DNA of 64,000 nucleotides from an uncultured Blautia sp. (GCA_958367245.1 CATXEA010000002.1:62001-126000), one strand, 5' to 3'. Counted from the stretch's first letter, positions 35,636 to 44,998 are shown. Translations and numbers: made by a program. The notes: a model not told the origin generated them from the sequence alone.

Positions 35636-37192
35636 ATGAGTATTTTAAATGTAGAACACCTTACTCACGGTTTTGGAGACCGTGCTATTTTCAACGATGT
35701 TTCTTTCCGTCTCCTCAAGGGTGAACATATCGGACTTGTAGGAGCAAACGGCGAGGGAAAATCCACTTTTTTTAATATTGTAACAAATAAGCTGATGCCG
35801 GATGAGGGCAAAATCGAATGGGTCAAAAACGTCCGGGTGGGATACCTTGACCAGCATACTGTACTCTCTCAGGGAATGACCATCGGAGATGTTTTGAAAT
35901 CCGCTTTTTCCTGGCTTTTTGAAATGGAAGAACGAATGAATGTTATCTGCGACTCTCTGGGGGACGCTTCTCCTGAAGAAATGGACGCTCTCATGGAGGA
36001 GTTGGGAACCATTCAGGATTCCCTTACTATGCACGATTTCTATATTATAGACGCAAAGGTGGAGGAGGTTGCAAGAGCTCTCGGTCTTCTTGACATTGGT
36101 CTTGACCGGGATGTAACCGATTTAAGCGGAGGCCAGAGAACCAAGGTTCTCCTCGCCAAACTTCTCCTCGAAAAACCGGACATCCTGCTTCTTGACGAGC
36201 CCACCAACTATCTGGACGAGGAACATATTGAATGGCTGAAGCGTTATCTTCTTGATTACGAAAATGCCTTCATCCTCATCTCCCATGACATTCCGTTTTT
36301 AAACGAGGTCATTAACCTTGTTTATCATATGGAAAATCAGGAACTGAACCGCTACGTGGGAAACTATGACCATTTTCAGGAGGTTTACGCGGTAAAAAAA
36401 GCGCAGCTTGAAGCAGCTTATCGCCGCCAGCAGCAGGAAATCAGCGAGCTCAAAGATTTCGTAGCCAGAAACAAAGCCCGTGTTTCCACAAGAAACATGG
36501 CGATGTCCCGTCAGAAAAAACTTGACAAAATGGATGTGATCGAGCTTGCAGCCGAGAAACCGAAGCCGGAATTTCATTTCCGTCAGGGACGTACGCCTGG
36601 CAAATACATTTTTGAGACAAAGGATCTGGTAATCGGTTACGATGAACCGCTTTCCAAACCTCTTACGCTTTCTATGGAGCGCGGTCACAAAATTGCTCTT
36701 GTAGGCGCCAACGGTATTGGAAAGACAACTCTGTTAAAGAGTATTCTTGGATTAATCCCGGCGCTTAAGGGTTCCTGCGAACTGGGCGAAAATCTCCAGA
36801 TCGGTTACTTCGAACAGGAAGTAAAGGGAGACAACAAAACTACCTGCATTGATGAAATTTGGGCAGAATTTCCTTCTTATACCCAGTACGAGGTACGCTC
36901 CGCTCTTGCCAAATGCGGACTTACCACCAAGCACATTGAAAGTCAGGTACGTGTTTTAAGCGGAGGAGAACAGGCAAAGGTACGCCTCTGTAAACTTGTG
37001 AACAAGGATACCAACATCCTTCTTCTCGACGAGCCCACCAATCATCTGGATGTGGACGCCAAGGACGCTCTCAAAAAAGCTCTGATTGAATATAAAGGAA
37101 GCATTCTTCTCATCTGCCACGAACCGGAATTTTATAAAGATGTAGTTTCAGAAGTGTGGGACTGCAGCAAATGGACAACTAAAATCTTATAA
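35636..37192 (+). CDS. ABC-F family ATPase
   Basis: 518-residue soluble protein with two ABC ATPase domains and no membrane part. Walker A GANGEGKST (~36) and GANGIGKTT (~358); signatures LSGGQRTK and LSGGEQAK; Walker B ILLLDEPTNYLD and ILLLDEPTNHLD. The linker between domains (~240-330) is the helical region that enters the ribosomal E site in this family. ABC-F proteins act on the ribosome, for housekeeping or antibiotic protection; this one resembles the YkpA/EttA-like housekeeping type, so antibiotic resistance is not inferred. Neighbour of rqcH, another ribosome rescue gene. Confidence 0.9.
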   Translation: MSILNVEHLTHGFGDRAIFNDVSFRLLKGEHIGLVGANGEGKSTFFNIVTNKLMPDEGKIEWVKNVRVGYLDQHTVLSQGMTIGDVLKSAFSWLFEMEERMNVICDSLGDASPEEMDALMEELGTIQDSLTMHDFYIIDAKVEEVARALGLLDIGLDRDVTDLSGGQRTKVLLAKLLLEKPDILLLDEPTNYLDEEHIEWLKRYLLDYENAFILISHDIPFLNEVINLVYHMENQELNRYVGNYDHFQEVYAVKKAQLEAAYRRQQQEISELKDFVARNKARVSTRNMAMSRQKKLDKMDVIELAAEKPKPEFHFRQGRTPGKYIFETKDLVIGYDEPLSKPLTLSMERGHKIALVGANGIGKTTLLKSILGLIPALKGSCELGENLQIGYFEQEVKGDNKTTCIDEIWAEFPSYTQYEVRSALAKCGLTTKHIESQVRVLSGGEQAKVRLCKLVNKDTNILLLDEPTNHLDVDAKDALKKALIEYKGSILLICHEPEFYKDVVSEVWDCSKWTTKIL

Positions 37193-37193
37193 A

Positions 37194-37227
37194 AAATCGG
37201 CAGGAGGAAAAACCTCCTGCCGATTTT
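37194..37227. terminator. Bidirectional terminator
   Basis: AAAATCGGCAGGAGG / CCTCCTGCCGATTTT, a 15-bp perfect stem with five-base loop, between the convergent ABC-F and livF genes. Confidence 0.92.
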
Positions 37228-37240
37228 AATTTTTCCCATT

Positions 37241-37963
37241 TTACTTCCTGTCTCTTGCTTTTCCAAGATATGCAGCCTTAACAGATTCATTTTCAGCAAG
37301 CTCCTTACCTGTTCCGCACAAAGTAATTGCTCCTGTCTCCATAACATAGCCATGATCGGCTGCATGAAGCGCCATATTTGCATTCTGCTCTACAAGAAGA
37401 ATTGTTTTTCCCTGCTTATTAATCTCACGTATAATGTCAAATACACCCTTTACTATAATCGGCGCAAGTCCCAGTGAAGGTTCGTCCATCATAATAATTT
37501 CCGGTCTTGACATCAGAGCTCTGGCAATGGCAAGCATCTGCTGTTCACCGCCGGAAAGAGTTCCCGCAAGCTGCCAGTGACGCTCCTTCAGTCTCGGAAA
37601 AAGGTCATAACACCAGTTAATATCCTCCTCCAGATTATCCTTTCTCATATAGGCTCCGATTTTCAGATTCTCAAGCACAGTAAGGTCTGCAAATACGCGG
37701 CGTCCTTCCGGAACAAGGGTAATTCCTTTTGATACAATCTGCTCCGGTGTCTTTCCTGCAATTTCTTCACCGTTTAACTTAATACTTCCTGCCGACGGCT
37801 TCACAAGTCCCACGATAGAACGCAGAGTAGAGCTTTTTCCTGCGCCATTGGCGCCGATCAGAGTAACGACCTCTCCTTTTGGCACAGAGAAGCTGATTCC
37901 CTTTACAGCCTGAATACCGCCATAGGAAACTCTCAAATCCTTAACTTCCAAAATATCACTCAT
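37241..37963 (-). CDS. livF: ABC transporter ATPase LivF-type
   Basis: 240-residue ATPase of a branched-chain amino acid type importer. Walker A GANGAGKSS, signature LSGGEQQML, Walker B IIMMDEPSLGLAP. The ATG at 37963 is chosen over 37990 because GGGAGG is 9 bases upstream and it overlaps the livG stop by 8 bases. Last gene of the livK-H-M-G-F set. Substrates of such sets may be Leu/Ile/Val but also other amino acids or amides; not determined. Confidence 0.93.
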   Translation of the reverse strand: MSDILEVKDLRVSYGGIQAVKGISFSVPKGEVVTLIGANGAGKSSTLRSIVGLVKPSAGSIKLNGEEIAGKTPEQIVSKGITLVPEGRRVFADLTVLENLKIGAYMRKDNLEEDINWCYDLFPRLKERHWQLAGTLSGGEQQMLAIARALMSRPEIIMMDEPSLGLAPIIVKGVFDIIREINKQGKTILLVEQNANMALHAADHGYVMETGAITLCGTGKELAENESVKAAYLGKARDRK

Positions 37964-38798
37964 CTGCAGCACCTCCCAGATATGCTTCAATTACTCTCGG
38001 ATTGTTCTGGATTTCCTCCGGAACGCCTTCGGCAATCGGTTTGCCGAAATCCAGCACATAAATCCTGTCAGAAATTTCCATAACAAGATCCATATGATGT
38101 TCAATCATAAAAATAGTCAGTCCGAATTCATCGCGGATTCTTCCGATAAAAGCAGTCAGTTCATCCGTCTCCTGAGGGTTCATTCCTGCTGCCGGCTCAT
38201 CCAGCAAAAGGAGCTGCGGTTTCGTTGCAAGCGCTCTGGCAATCTCCAGACGCCTCTGTTTTCCATACGGAAGAGAAGTTGCCATTTCATCGCGCACATC
38301 CTCAAGCCCCAGAATCTTAAGAAGCTCATCTGTCTCTTTTCGCATCTGCGCTTCTTCCTTCCCATTCAGGTGAAATGTAGCAGTAAAAAGATTGCTGGTC
38401 CTTCTCAGATGCTTTGCAATCAGAATATTCTGAAACACTGTCTGGCTTTTAAAAAGGCGGATATTCTGAAAGGTTCTGGCAATTCCCAGCTTTGTGATTT
38501 TATCCGGCGTAGGCGCAATCACATGGCTGTACTTGCCGTCTCCATGACCCAGATACATTTTTTTCATTTTTCCCTGAGGATGATTTTCAATGATTTTTTT
38601 GCCATTGAAATAAACAGCGCCGTTTGTAGGGGCATAAACCCCTGTAATCACATTAAATGCCGTTGTTTTTCCGGCTCCGTTCGGTCCGATAAGAGAAACG
38701 ATTTCTCCTTTATTTACTTCAATATTCATATTGTCTACTGCAATCACACCGCCGAACTGCATGGTAATATTTTCGACTTTTAATACATTTTCATTCAT
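37956..38798 (-). CDS. livG: ABC transporter ATPase LivG-type
   Basis: 280-residue ATPase partner of LivF. Walker A GPNGAGKTT (~37), signature LPYGKQRRLEIARAL (the Y-for-G variant common in LivG), Walker B LLLLDEPAAGMNP. A LivG-specific insertion (~70-115) precedes GIARTFQNIRLF. Overlaps livF by 8 bases and livM by 8. Confidence 0.94.
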   Translation of the reverse strand: MNENVLKVENITMQFGGVIAVDNMNIEVNKGEIVSLIGPNGAGKTTAFNVITGVYAPTNGAVYFNGKKIIENHPQGKMKKMYLGHGDGKYSHVIAPTPDKITKLGIARTFQNIRLFKSQTVFQNILIAKHLRRTSNLFTATFHLNGKEEAQMRKETDELLKILGLEDVRDEMATSLPYGKQRRLEIARALATKPQLLLLDEPAAGMNPQETDELTAFIGRIRDEFGLTIFMIEHHMDLVMEISDRIYVLDFGKPIAEGVPEEIQNNPRVIEAYLGGAADE

Positions 38799-39876
38799 TG
38801 GAGTTTCCTCCTTTTAATGCTTTTTTCTTTCTGGTTTTGCCGGTAAAGAAATTATAAATTCCTCTTACGGAAAACTCTTTCTCGCCCATGATTCCTTTTC
38901 GGAAAAACAGCACGATAATCATAATCACAACAGAAAATACAACCATACGGAAGCCGGCGCGAAGGAACGGTACATGGAAATCCCCGATGTAAGTCTCATT
39001 GTCCAGGAAACGCAGCAGCCACTCGGAAAGAGCAATAAACAGGAAAGAACTGATACAGCTTCCCGTAATAGAGCCGATACCTCCGATTACTACAATCAGA
39101 AGGATTTCATAAGTCATGGCAGACTTAAACATGGATGCCTGAATCGTTGTCTGGTACATGGCAAGAAGCGCTCCGGAAATTCCAGCAAAGAAAGAGCTTA
39201 CCACAAAAGCAATTCTCTTGTGATGCGCCAGATTGATGCCCATAGCTTCCGCTGCAATCTCATCGTCACGGATTGCCTTAAACGCACGTCCGTATGTGGA
39301 ATTAATAAGCATTACAATAACCGCAATACAGATTCCCGATACGATAAACGGAAACAGCACACTGGAAAAAGAAGGATAGCTTCGAAGAAGGTTCGAACCA
39401 TTTGTAAGAGGCCCCAATTTATCCCACTGGAAAAAAGCGCGGATGATTTCCGCAAATCCAAGTGTTGCAATAGCAAGATAATCACTCTTCAGACGAAGAA
39501 CCGGAAGTCCTATCAGGTAGGCAAAGAATGCCGCAACGATTCCTGCTGCCACCAGCCCTGCCGCTACCGGAACTGCAAACTGCACGATTCCTCCGTCATA
39601 ATATAAAAATACATTCGCCCTGTCTGCCACAGGAATAGTGAGTATTCCGTATGTATAAGCGCCAAGGAGCATAAAGCCTGCCTGCCCAAGGGAAAAAAGT
39701 CCTGTAAATCCGTTTAACAGATTCATGGAAACAGCCACCAAAGCATAAATAGAACCTTTCTTTAATACCGTAAAAATCATACTTGTTGCAGGAAGAGTTT
39801 TTTCCATCACCAGTAACAGAACAAGTAATGCAGCAATGCAGGCAACATTAATCGCTGTTTCTTTTTTCTTAGTCAT
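38791..39876 (-). CDS. livM: ABC transporter permease LivM-type
   Basis: 361-residue membrane protein with about ten helices. FSLGQAGFMLLGAYTYG (~63-79) and the EAA-type loop IRDDEIAAEAMGINL (~211-225) are LivM signatures. C-terminal basic cytoplasmic tail. Overlaps livG by 8 bases. Confidence 0.93.
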   Translation of the reverse strand: MTKKKETAINVACIAALLVLLLVMEKTLPATSMIFTVLKKGSIYALVAVSMNLLNGFTGLFSLGQAGFMLLGAYTYGILTIPVADRANVFLYYDGGIVQFAVPVAAGLVAAGIVAAFFAYLIGLPVLRLKSDYLAIATLGFAEIIRAFFQWDKLGPLTNGSNLLRSYPSFSSVLFPFIVSGICIAVIVMLINSTYGRAFKAIRDDEIAAEAMGINLAHHKRIAFVVSSFFAGISGALLAMYQTTIQASMFKSAMTYEILLIVVIGGIGSITGSCISSFLFIALSEWLLRFLDNETYIGDFHVPFLRAGFRMVVFSVVIMIIVLFFRKGIMGEKEFSVRGIYNFFTGKTRKKKALKGGNSNE

Positions 39877-39891
39877 AACATCGCCTCCTTA

Positions 39892-40776
39892 TCAAACCTT
39901 GTCAGTTGACTTCTCGCCAAATAAACCGGTCGGTTTCACAATAAATACCAGAATCAGAAGCACAAATGTAAACGCATCCGAAAATGTAGTCCATCCCATG
40001 CCTTTAATGATATTTTCGCAGATACCAATGATAAAGGCTCCGATCACAGCTCCCGGAATAGAACCAATACCGCCAAACACAGCCGCTACAAATGCCTTAA
40101 GACCCGGCATTGCTCCGGAAGTCGGCACAACGCCCGTATAATTCGTAAAATACAGAAGACTTCCCACTGCCGCAAGGAAAGACCCGATGATAAAAGTCAT
40201 GCTTATTACAGAATTAATCTTGATTCCCATAAGCTGAGACGTCTCAAAGTCTTTGGACGCCGCCCGCATAGCCATACCGATTTTGGTATATTTTATCAGG
40301 GCAACCAGAGCAACTACCAGAATCACTGTAAGAATTGGTGTGATTACTGTAACACGTTTGGTAACTGCTCCAAAAATCGTGATACTGTCGCTGATCCAAG
40401 GAATCGGCGGATACTGCTGTGCAAGTCCTCCCGTAATATACAGCGCGAGGTTCTGCAAAAGATAGGAAACACCGATTGCGGAAATCATAACAGACATCCT
40501 GGGCGCCTGACGCAGCGGCTTATACGCCACCCTTTCAATCAAAAAGCCGATAATGACTGTAACAACAAGTACCAGCGGGATTGCCGCGTAAATTGGCATG
40601 GCTGTACAGGCATATACCATAATAAGACCTGATACCATAAAAATATCGCCGTGCGCAAAGTTAATCAGTCGTAAAATACCATAGACCATCGTGTAGCCGA
40701 TAGCAATCAGGGCATACTGTCCGCCTACGGAAATTCCTGCCAACAGATACGGCAGGTTTCTGCTGAAAAAGTCCAT
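39892..40776 (-). CDS. livH: ABC transporter permease LivH-type
   Basis: 294 residues from MDFFSRNLPYLLAG, with about eight helices. ALIAIGYTMVYGILRLINFAHGD (~22-44) is the LivH signature and AFVAAVFGGIGSIPGA is the coupling region. The start at 40776 has GGGGAGGA 8 bases upstream; a longer in-frame start at 40848 adds a polar stretch without a site. Followed by livM after 15 bases. Confidence 0.93.
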   Translation of the reverse strand: MDFFSRNLPYLLAGISVGGQYALIAIGYTMVYGILRLINFAHGDIFMVSGLIMVYACTAMPIYAAIPLVLVVTVIIGFLIERVAYKPLRQAPRMSVMISAIGVSYLLQNLALYITGGLAQQYPPIPWISDSITIFGAVTKRVTVITPILTVILVVALVALIKYTKIGMAMRAASKDFETSQLMGIKINSVISMTFIIGSFLAAVGSLLYFTNYTGVVPTSGAMPGLKAFVAAVFGGIGSIPGAVIGAFIIGICENIIKGMGWTTFSDAFTFVLLILVFIVKPTGLFGEKSTDKV

Positions 40777-40890
40777 AATATATCCTCCCCTGCTTTTATT
40801 TGGAAATGATTCGAGGCGGGTTATTTCGCCCGCCCCGATATGCTTCATTGTATGAATCCGAGTGTTCGGAATATATTTCCGGCAGCCGGA

Positions 40891-42057
40891 TTATTCTACA
40901 CCCTGCTCAGCTACGAAGTCCCATGCTCCTGTTTCTGTGTTGGCAACTTTTACATATGCTGTATCGCGGATTGCATCGCCGTTTTCCTGTTCAAATGCGA
41001 TTTCTCCTGTTACACCTGTGTAAGTTACATTCCAGAGAGCTTCCATAACCTTCGCCGGCTCTGTGGAACCTGCTGCTTTTAATGCTTCCAGAGCTACGAA
41101 ATACGCATCATATCCCATTGCGGATACTGCCGCTACAGTATCGTCGCCGCCATTGTTGGCTTTTGCTGTAGAATCGGAGTTAATATATTCTTTGATTCCG
41201 TTATCAAATTCTTCGTTACCGCCTTCCTGATAGAAGGTTGTTACATAAATCTGTACATTTTTGCCCTTGGCTGCATTCAGAATAACATTGGAATCCCAGG
41301 TATCGCCTGCCATAATCGGCATTTCCAGTCCCTGAGCTGCTGCCTGCTCAATAATCAGGGCTGCCGCCTCTGTGGAAACCGGAGCAAAAAATACTTCCGC
41401 ACCTTCGTTTTTCGCTTTTGTGATATAGGAAGTGAAATCACTGTTTCCTTCAGGGAAAGTCTCTTCGATTACCTCTCCGCCCAGCTCTTCAAATGCTTTT
41501 TTGAAGTAATGTCCGAGTCCGCCTGAATAATCATCGCCCAGTTTTGTGAGGATATAAGCTTTCTTTGCCTCGAAATTTTCTTTTGCAAAGTTTGCAAGTA
41601 CAGTACCCTGGAACGGGTCAAGGAAACAGATTCTGAAATAATGCTTATTTCCCAGTGTAACCTGCGGGTTGGTACAGGTAACGCCCATCGCCGGAACTCC
41701 TGCCTGTTTAAAGATATCTGATGCCGCAATGGATACGCCGGAGCCGTAAGAGCCAAGTACAATAGATACGCCGTCGCTTACAAGCTTGGATGCTGCGGAT
41801 GGTCCTTTGTCATTGGATGACTGATTGTCTACAATATCCAGTTCTACTTCATATTCCTTGCCGTCAATCTCAACTGTGGGCTGTACAGTATTGGCATACT
41901 GCATACCCAGAGTTTCCTGCTTGCCGCCGGCGCCATTATCGCCGGATGCCGGTTCATATACACCAATCTTCACTGTATCTGCTGCAGACGCGGGAATCGC
42001 TGTCATTGTAACCGCCATAGCTGCTGTTAATAAAACTGCCAATAATTTCTTTTTCAT
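40891..42057 (-). CDS. livK: Amino-acid ABC transporter substrate-binding protein (LivK-type)
   Basis: 388-residue type I periplasmic-binding fold (Peripla_BP_6). Signal peptide 1-25 (hydrophobic LLAVLLTAAMAVTMTAI then PASAAD). The mature part carries the usual LivK pattern: KLVSDGVSIVLGSYGSG, VTCTNPQVTL, LGDDYSGGLGHYF, AMGYDAYFVALEAL. There is no cysteine in a lipobox at the cleavage site, which is odd for a Gram-positive binding protein, which is normally lipid-anchored. First gene of the liv operon, with a palindrome in its leader. Confidence 0.92.
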   Translation of the reverse strand: MKKKLLAVLLTAAMAVTMTAIPASAADTVKIGVYEPASGDNGAGGKQETLGMQYANTVQPTVEIDGKEYEVELDIVDNQSSNDKGPSAASKLVSDGVSIVLGSYGSGVSIAASDIFKQAGVPAMGVTCTNPQVTLGNKHYFRICFLDPFQGTVLANFAKENFEAKKAYILTKLGDDYSGGLGHYFKKAFEELGGEVIEETFPEGNSDFTSYITKAKNEGAEVFFAPVSTEAAALIIEQAAAQGLEMPIMAGDTWDSNVILNAAKGKNVQIYVTTFYQEGGNEEFDNGIKEYINSDSTAKANNGGDDTVAAVSAMGYDAYFVALEALKAAGSTEPAKVMEALWNVTYTGVTGEIAFEQENGDAIRDTAYVKVANTETGAWDFVAEQGVE

Positions 42058-42082
42058 ACTGGAAACCTCCTGTTGTTTTTAT

Positions 42083-42104
42083 AGCAAAGACATTTGTCTT
42101 TGCT
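42083..42104. promoter_or_regulatory. Palindrome in the livK leader
   Basis: AGCAAAGACA-TT-TGTCTTTGCT, 10-bp perfect arms, about 20 bases downstream of the -10 and upstream of the AGGAGG of livK. Could be an operator or an RNA hairpin; no T-run follows, so it is not a terminator. Confidence 0.5.
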
Positions 42105-42121
42105 TCTGATACATTGAAGTG

Positions 42122-42151
42122 ATTATATCATCACACTGCCGCTTTAGTCAA
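42122..42151 (-). promoter_or_regulatory. Promoter of the liv operon
   Basis: Minus strand TTGACT, 18 bases, TATAAT, about 65 bases before the livK start. Confidence 0.82.
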
Positions 42152-42191
42152 GTAAATTATTGAACTTTTTTCATTTTTTTATTTTTTGCAG

Positions 42192-42238
42192 AAAAAAAGT
42201 ACAGGACAGACTTTTTTACAAGCCGTTATCCTGTACTT
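42192..42238 (-). terminator. Terminator of the sensor kinase operon
   Basis: AAGTACAGGA ... TCCTGTACTT stem of 10 bp followed by seven T on the minus strand, just after the kinase stop. Confidence 0.82.
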
Positions 42239-42247
42239 ATTTATTCT

Positions 42248-43144
42248 TCACAAAGGCAGTTGAATCGTTATCAGAAGCTTCCTGTTTTCATAAGACGCAG
42301 TTATTGTTCCATTCATCTGCTCAAGAAGATTCCGTGCAATAGACAGACCCAGACCTGTAGATTTGCGGGCATTTTCCACTGTATAAAAACGGTCGAATAT
42401 GCGCTCCGCTTCTACTGCTGTCAAAGAACCTGCTGTGTTTGCAAAGATGATTTTCCCCTCTTTTGTAAGTGTAATTTCCAGATCGCCGTCACTGTATTTT
42501 ATGGCGTTGTTTATGAGGTTTGCAAAAATCCTTGACAAAGCGGCGCGATTGAGAAAACAGACCACCTTTTCTTCCGGCATAGTGATTTCCGGCATAATAC
42601 CTTTTTCGTTCAGCGCCGCATAAAAACCGAGAATACTTTCTTCTAGCACCGCCTTCACATCTACCTGTTCTTTCCCGGACAGGTCATATTCCGGAGAGGT
42701 AATTACCGAATAGCCAAACAGCTCCTCTGTCAGCGCCTCCAGAGCCCTTGTTCTTCCCCTGATAACCAGAAGACAGCGCTCAATCTCCTCACTCTTTTCC
42801 ATCCCCTCCATCAAATCCAGATAACCGCTGATTGCAGTAAGGGGTGTGCGCAGATCGTGGGAAATATTTGTCACTGCATTTTTCAGTTCCGTATCCCCCT
42901 GAAGGAAACGCTGTCTCTGCCTGCGAAGAAGCTTAAGCTGTGTGTTCAGAGAAGACGCAAGTTCGTTCATCGCCTTGTCATTGGAAGAAATGGATATCAG
43001 GGTGTTGGTATCGGTATCAAGCCATCGGGCAAGCCGCAATGCAATTTCCCGCGCTGATTTTTTCATTACAGCTATTTTTACGGACAGGAACAGAACCGCC
43101 AGTCCCAATCCCGCGCACAAAACTGCCAAACCTGTACTCTTCAT
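42248..43144 (-). CDS. Sensor histidine kinase
   Basis: 298-residue membrane kinase. One or two N-terminal hydrophobic segments (~5-26), a short HAMP-like region, the dimerisation H-box NISHDLRTPLTAI with phospho-His96, and the ATPase domain with N-box NLINNAIKY and G-box STGLGLSIARNLL. The tiny extracellular part suggests it does not sense an external ligand by itself but works with the adjacent ABC transporter, as in Bce-like and lantibiotic-immunity systems. Last gene of the operon, 25 bases after the permease. Confidence 0.92.
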   Translation of the reverse strand: MKSTGLAVLCAGLGLAVLFLSVKIAVMKKSAREIALRLARWLDTDTNTLISISSNDKAMNELASSLNTQLKLLRRQRQRFLQGDTELKNAVTNISHDLRTPLTAISGYLDLMEGMEKSEEIERCLLVIRGRTRALEALTEELFGYSVITSPEYDLSGKEQVDVKAVLEESILGFYAALNEKGIMPEITMPEEKVVCFLNRAALSRIFANLINNAIKYSDGDLEITLTKEGKIIFANTAGSLTAVEAERIFDRFYTVENARKSTGLGLSIARNLLEQMNGTITASYENRKLLITIQLPL

Positions 43145-43169
43145 CCCGAATCCTCCTCTCCCCGGACAG

Positions 43170-44003
43170 TTATTTTATATCTTTTCTGCGGAACAGCCAG
43201 ATTCCTCCCGCAGTCGTCAACACCAGAATGGCTCCGGAATACACAGGAAGCGCGAAGGGATGCGCCAGTGTTTTTCTGACACATTGAACTTCCTGACCTC
43301 CCGGAAGAAAATCATAAACAAACTGATAAACTTCTCTTTTTTTGCCGTCCACATATCTTGGATTTTTTATTTTTACTCCTGTATCTTCTATTTTTCCGCC
43401 TACTGTATAATTATAATCTGTATAAAATTCCGGCTCTTCCAGTCTGGAGCTGATATAAACTCCCGAAAAAAGCAGCACAAATGCGGCAAGGATACATCCT
43501 GCTGTAACTCCCGCCTTATTGGAACTAAGCATTGCGATCATCGTATAAATCGCACCGTAAGCACAGATTAAAACAAGAGTAACCGCCATAATCAGAAGAA
43601 TTTTTCTGATGTCTGCCTCGAAGCTTCCAAGCAGCGGGATTCCAACTGCCAGATAAGGCAGAAGATACAGCGCACAAAAGGCAATCCCTACCGCCAGCAT
43701 AGTAAGCAGATTTGACAGATAAATATGAAGACGGCGATGCCCTACCATAACCTTGTTGCGTATGGTTCCGTCACTGTATTCCGTCCCGAGAAACAGACTT
43801 CCGAAAACAGCCAGTAATACAGGCGCAAATAAAATATAGACAAAGCAGTTTCCATCCAGCGTATAATTCCACCCCATCTTTTTCATATCCGCATAACTTC
43901 CAGCCGCAAAATAAATCCCCATCACAAACATCAAAGCCGAACATATCCAGAAGCATTTATTCTTCTTCACTCTCATAAAATTCGCAGATAACAGTCTATT
44001 CAT
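43170..44003 (-). CDS. ABC transporter permease of the two-component operon
   Basis: 277 residues with about six helices and an extracellular polar loop (~185-240, with YNYTVGGKIEDTG). It resembles ABC-2 type permeases found beside lantibiotic-immunity or bacitracin ABC ATPases. GTEYSDGTIRNKVMVGH (~67-83) is the ABC-2 motif. Overlaps the ATPase gene by 8 bases. Substrate unknown. Confidence 0.8.
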   Translation of the reverse strand: MNRLLSANFMRVKKNKCFWICSALMFVMGIYFAAGSYADMKKMGWNYTLDGNCFVYILFAPVLLAVFGSLFLGTEYSDGTIRNKVMVGHRRLHIYLSNLLTMLAVGIAFCALYLLPYLAVGIPLLGSFEADIRKILLIMAVTLVLICAYGAIYTMIAMLSSNKAGVTAGCILAAFVLLFSGVYISSRLEEPEFYTDYNYTVGGKIEDTGVKIKNPRYVDGKKREVYQFVYDFLPGGQEVQCVRKTLAHPFALPVYSGAILVLTTAGGIWLFRRKDIK

Positions 44004-44910
44004 CCTTGCCGCCTCCCAAAAGATTGATATAATAGCTTTCCAGACTTTCGTCCTTTTCCTGAATTTTCAGGATTTCGCATCCCCCGGAAGCCAGCTTCAT
44101 TGTCAGTTCCGTCACAGAAATCTCTCCGAAAATATCGGCTTCTCTCTCAGAAAGAACCGCATATTCCATCCCCAGTTCATCCAGAACACGAACAAGGCTT
44201 TTGGTGTCGGAAACTGTCACATGCATACATTTGCGGCAGACTTCCTCCAACTCGGAAGCGCTGATTTCCTTTATAACCTGTCCCTTGTCAATGAACCCGA
44301 AATGGGTGGCAAGTCTGGACAGTTCATCCAGAATATGACTGGAAATCAGCACCGTGATTCCCTGTTCTCTGTTCAGTTTCAGAATCAATTCTCTGATTTC
44401 CACGATTCCCTGAGGGTCCAGCCCGTTTACAGGCTCATCCAGAATCAGGAAATCCGGATCTCCGGCAAGGGCAATGGCTATCCCCAGTCTCTGACGCATA
44501 CCAAGAGAAAAGTTTTTCGCCTTTTTTTTGCCTGTATGCTCCAGTCCTACCAGTTTCAAAAGCCCGTCAATCCCCTCAAAAGACGGAAGTCCCAGAATCC
44601 GATACTGCTCTTTCAGATTGTCCTCTGCCGTCATGTCAAGGTAGATAGAAGGTGTCTCAACTACTGCTCCGATGCGTCTCCTTTCCTCTGCAATCCCTTT
44701 TTGGCTGTTTTTCTGTCCGTAAATGGTATATTCTCCTGCTGTCGGCTCCTGAAGCCCGCAGACCAGACGGATAAGCGTGGTTTTGCCTGCGCCGTTTTTT
44801 CCAACAAAACCATAAATGCTTCCTTTTGGCACATTCATGGAAAGTCCGTTCAGAGCTTTGAAATTCCCGTATACCTTTTTCAGCGCATGTGTTCTTAATA
44901 CATACTCCAT
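43996..44910 (-). CDS. ABC transporter ATPase of the two-component operon
   Basis: 304-residue ATPase of the BcrA/LanF type. Walker A GKNGAGKTT (~38), signature FSLGMRQRLGIAIAL, Walker B FLILDEPVNGLDP. The C-terminal extension (~225-304) is typical of this class. Upstream, four CTTTACC repeats (44955-44996) suggest direct control by the operon's own response regulator. Works with the permease at 43170-44003, probably in peptide antibiotic sensing or export. Confidence 0.9.
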   Translation of the reverse strand: MEYVLRTHALKKVYGNFKALNGLSMNVPKGSIYGFVGKNGAGKTTLIRLVCGLQEPTAGEYTIYGQKNSQKGIAEERRRIGAVVETPSIYLDMTAEDNLKEQYRILGLPSFEGIDGLLKLVGLEHTGKKKAKNFSLGMRQRLGIAIALAGDPDFLILDEPVNGLDPQGIVEIRELILKLNREQGITVLISSHILDELSRLATHFGFIDKGQVIKEISASELEEVCRKCMHVTVSDTKSLVRVLDELGMEYAVLSEREADIFGEISVTELTMKLASGGCEILKIQEKDESLESYYINLLGGGKDE

Positions 44911-44954
44911 CTTTTTTCCTCCTTTTCTTCTATACAGCTATCTTATCCTCACCC

Positions 44955-44996
44955 GGTAAAGGAAGCGGTAAAGAAAAAGGTAAAGATTTGGTAAAG
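44955..44996 (-). promoter_or_regulatory. Four CTTTACC direct repeats before the ABC transporter genes
   Basis: Plus-strand GGTAAAG starts at 44955, 44967, 44979 and 44990 (spacings 12, 12, 11), between the regulator gene and the ATPase gene. Repeats of a helical turn are typical for OmpR-type regulators such as the one encoded next door. Confidence 0.7.
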
Positions 44997-44998
44997 AT

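Noticed and set aside
35636..37192. Antibiotic-resistance ABC-F (Msr/Vga/Lsa type)
   Set aside because: General ABC-F domains only, housekeeping neighbours (rqcH), and no resistance-specific feature that I can identify by eye.
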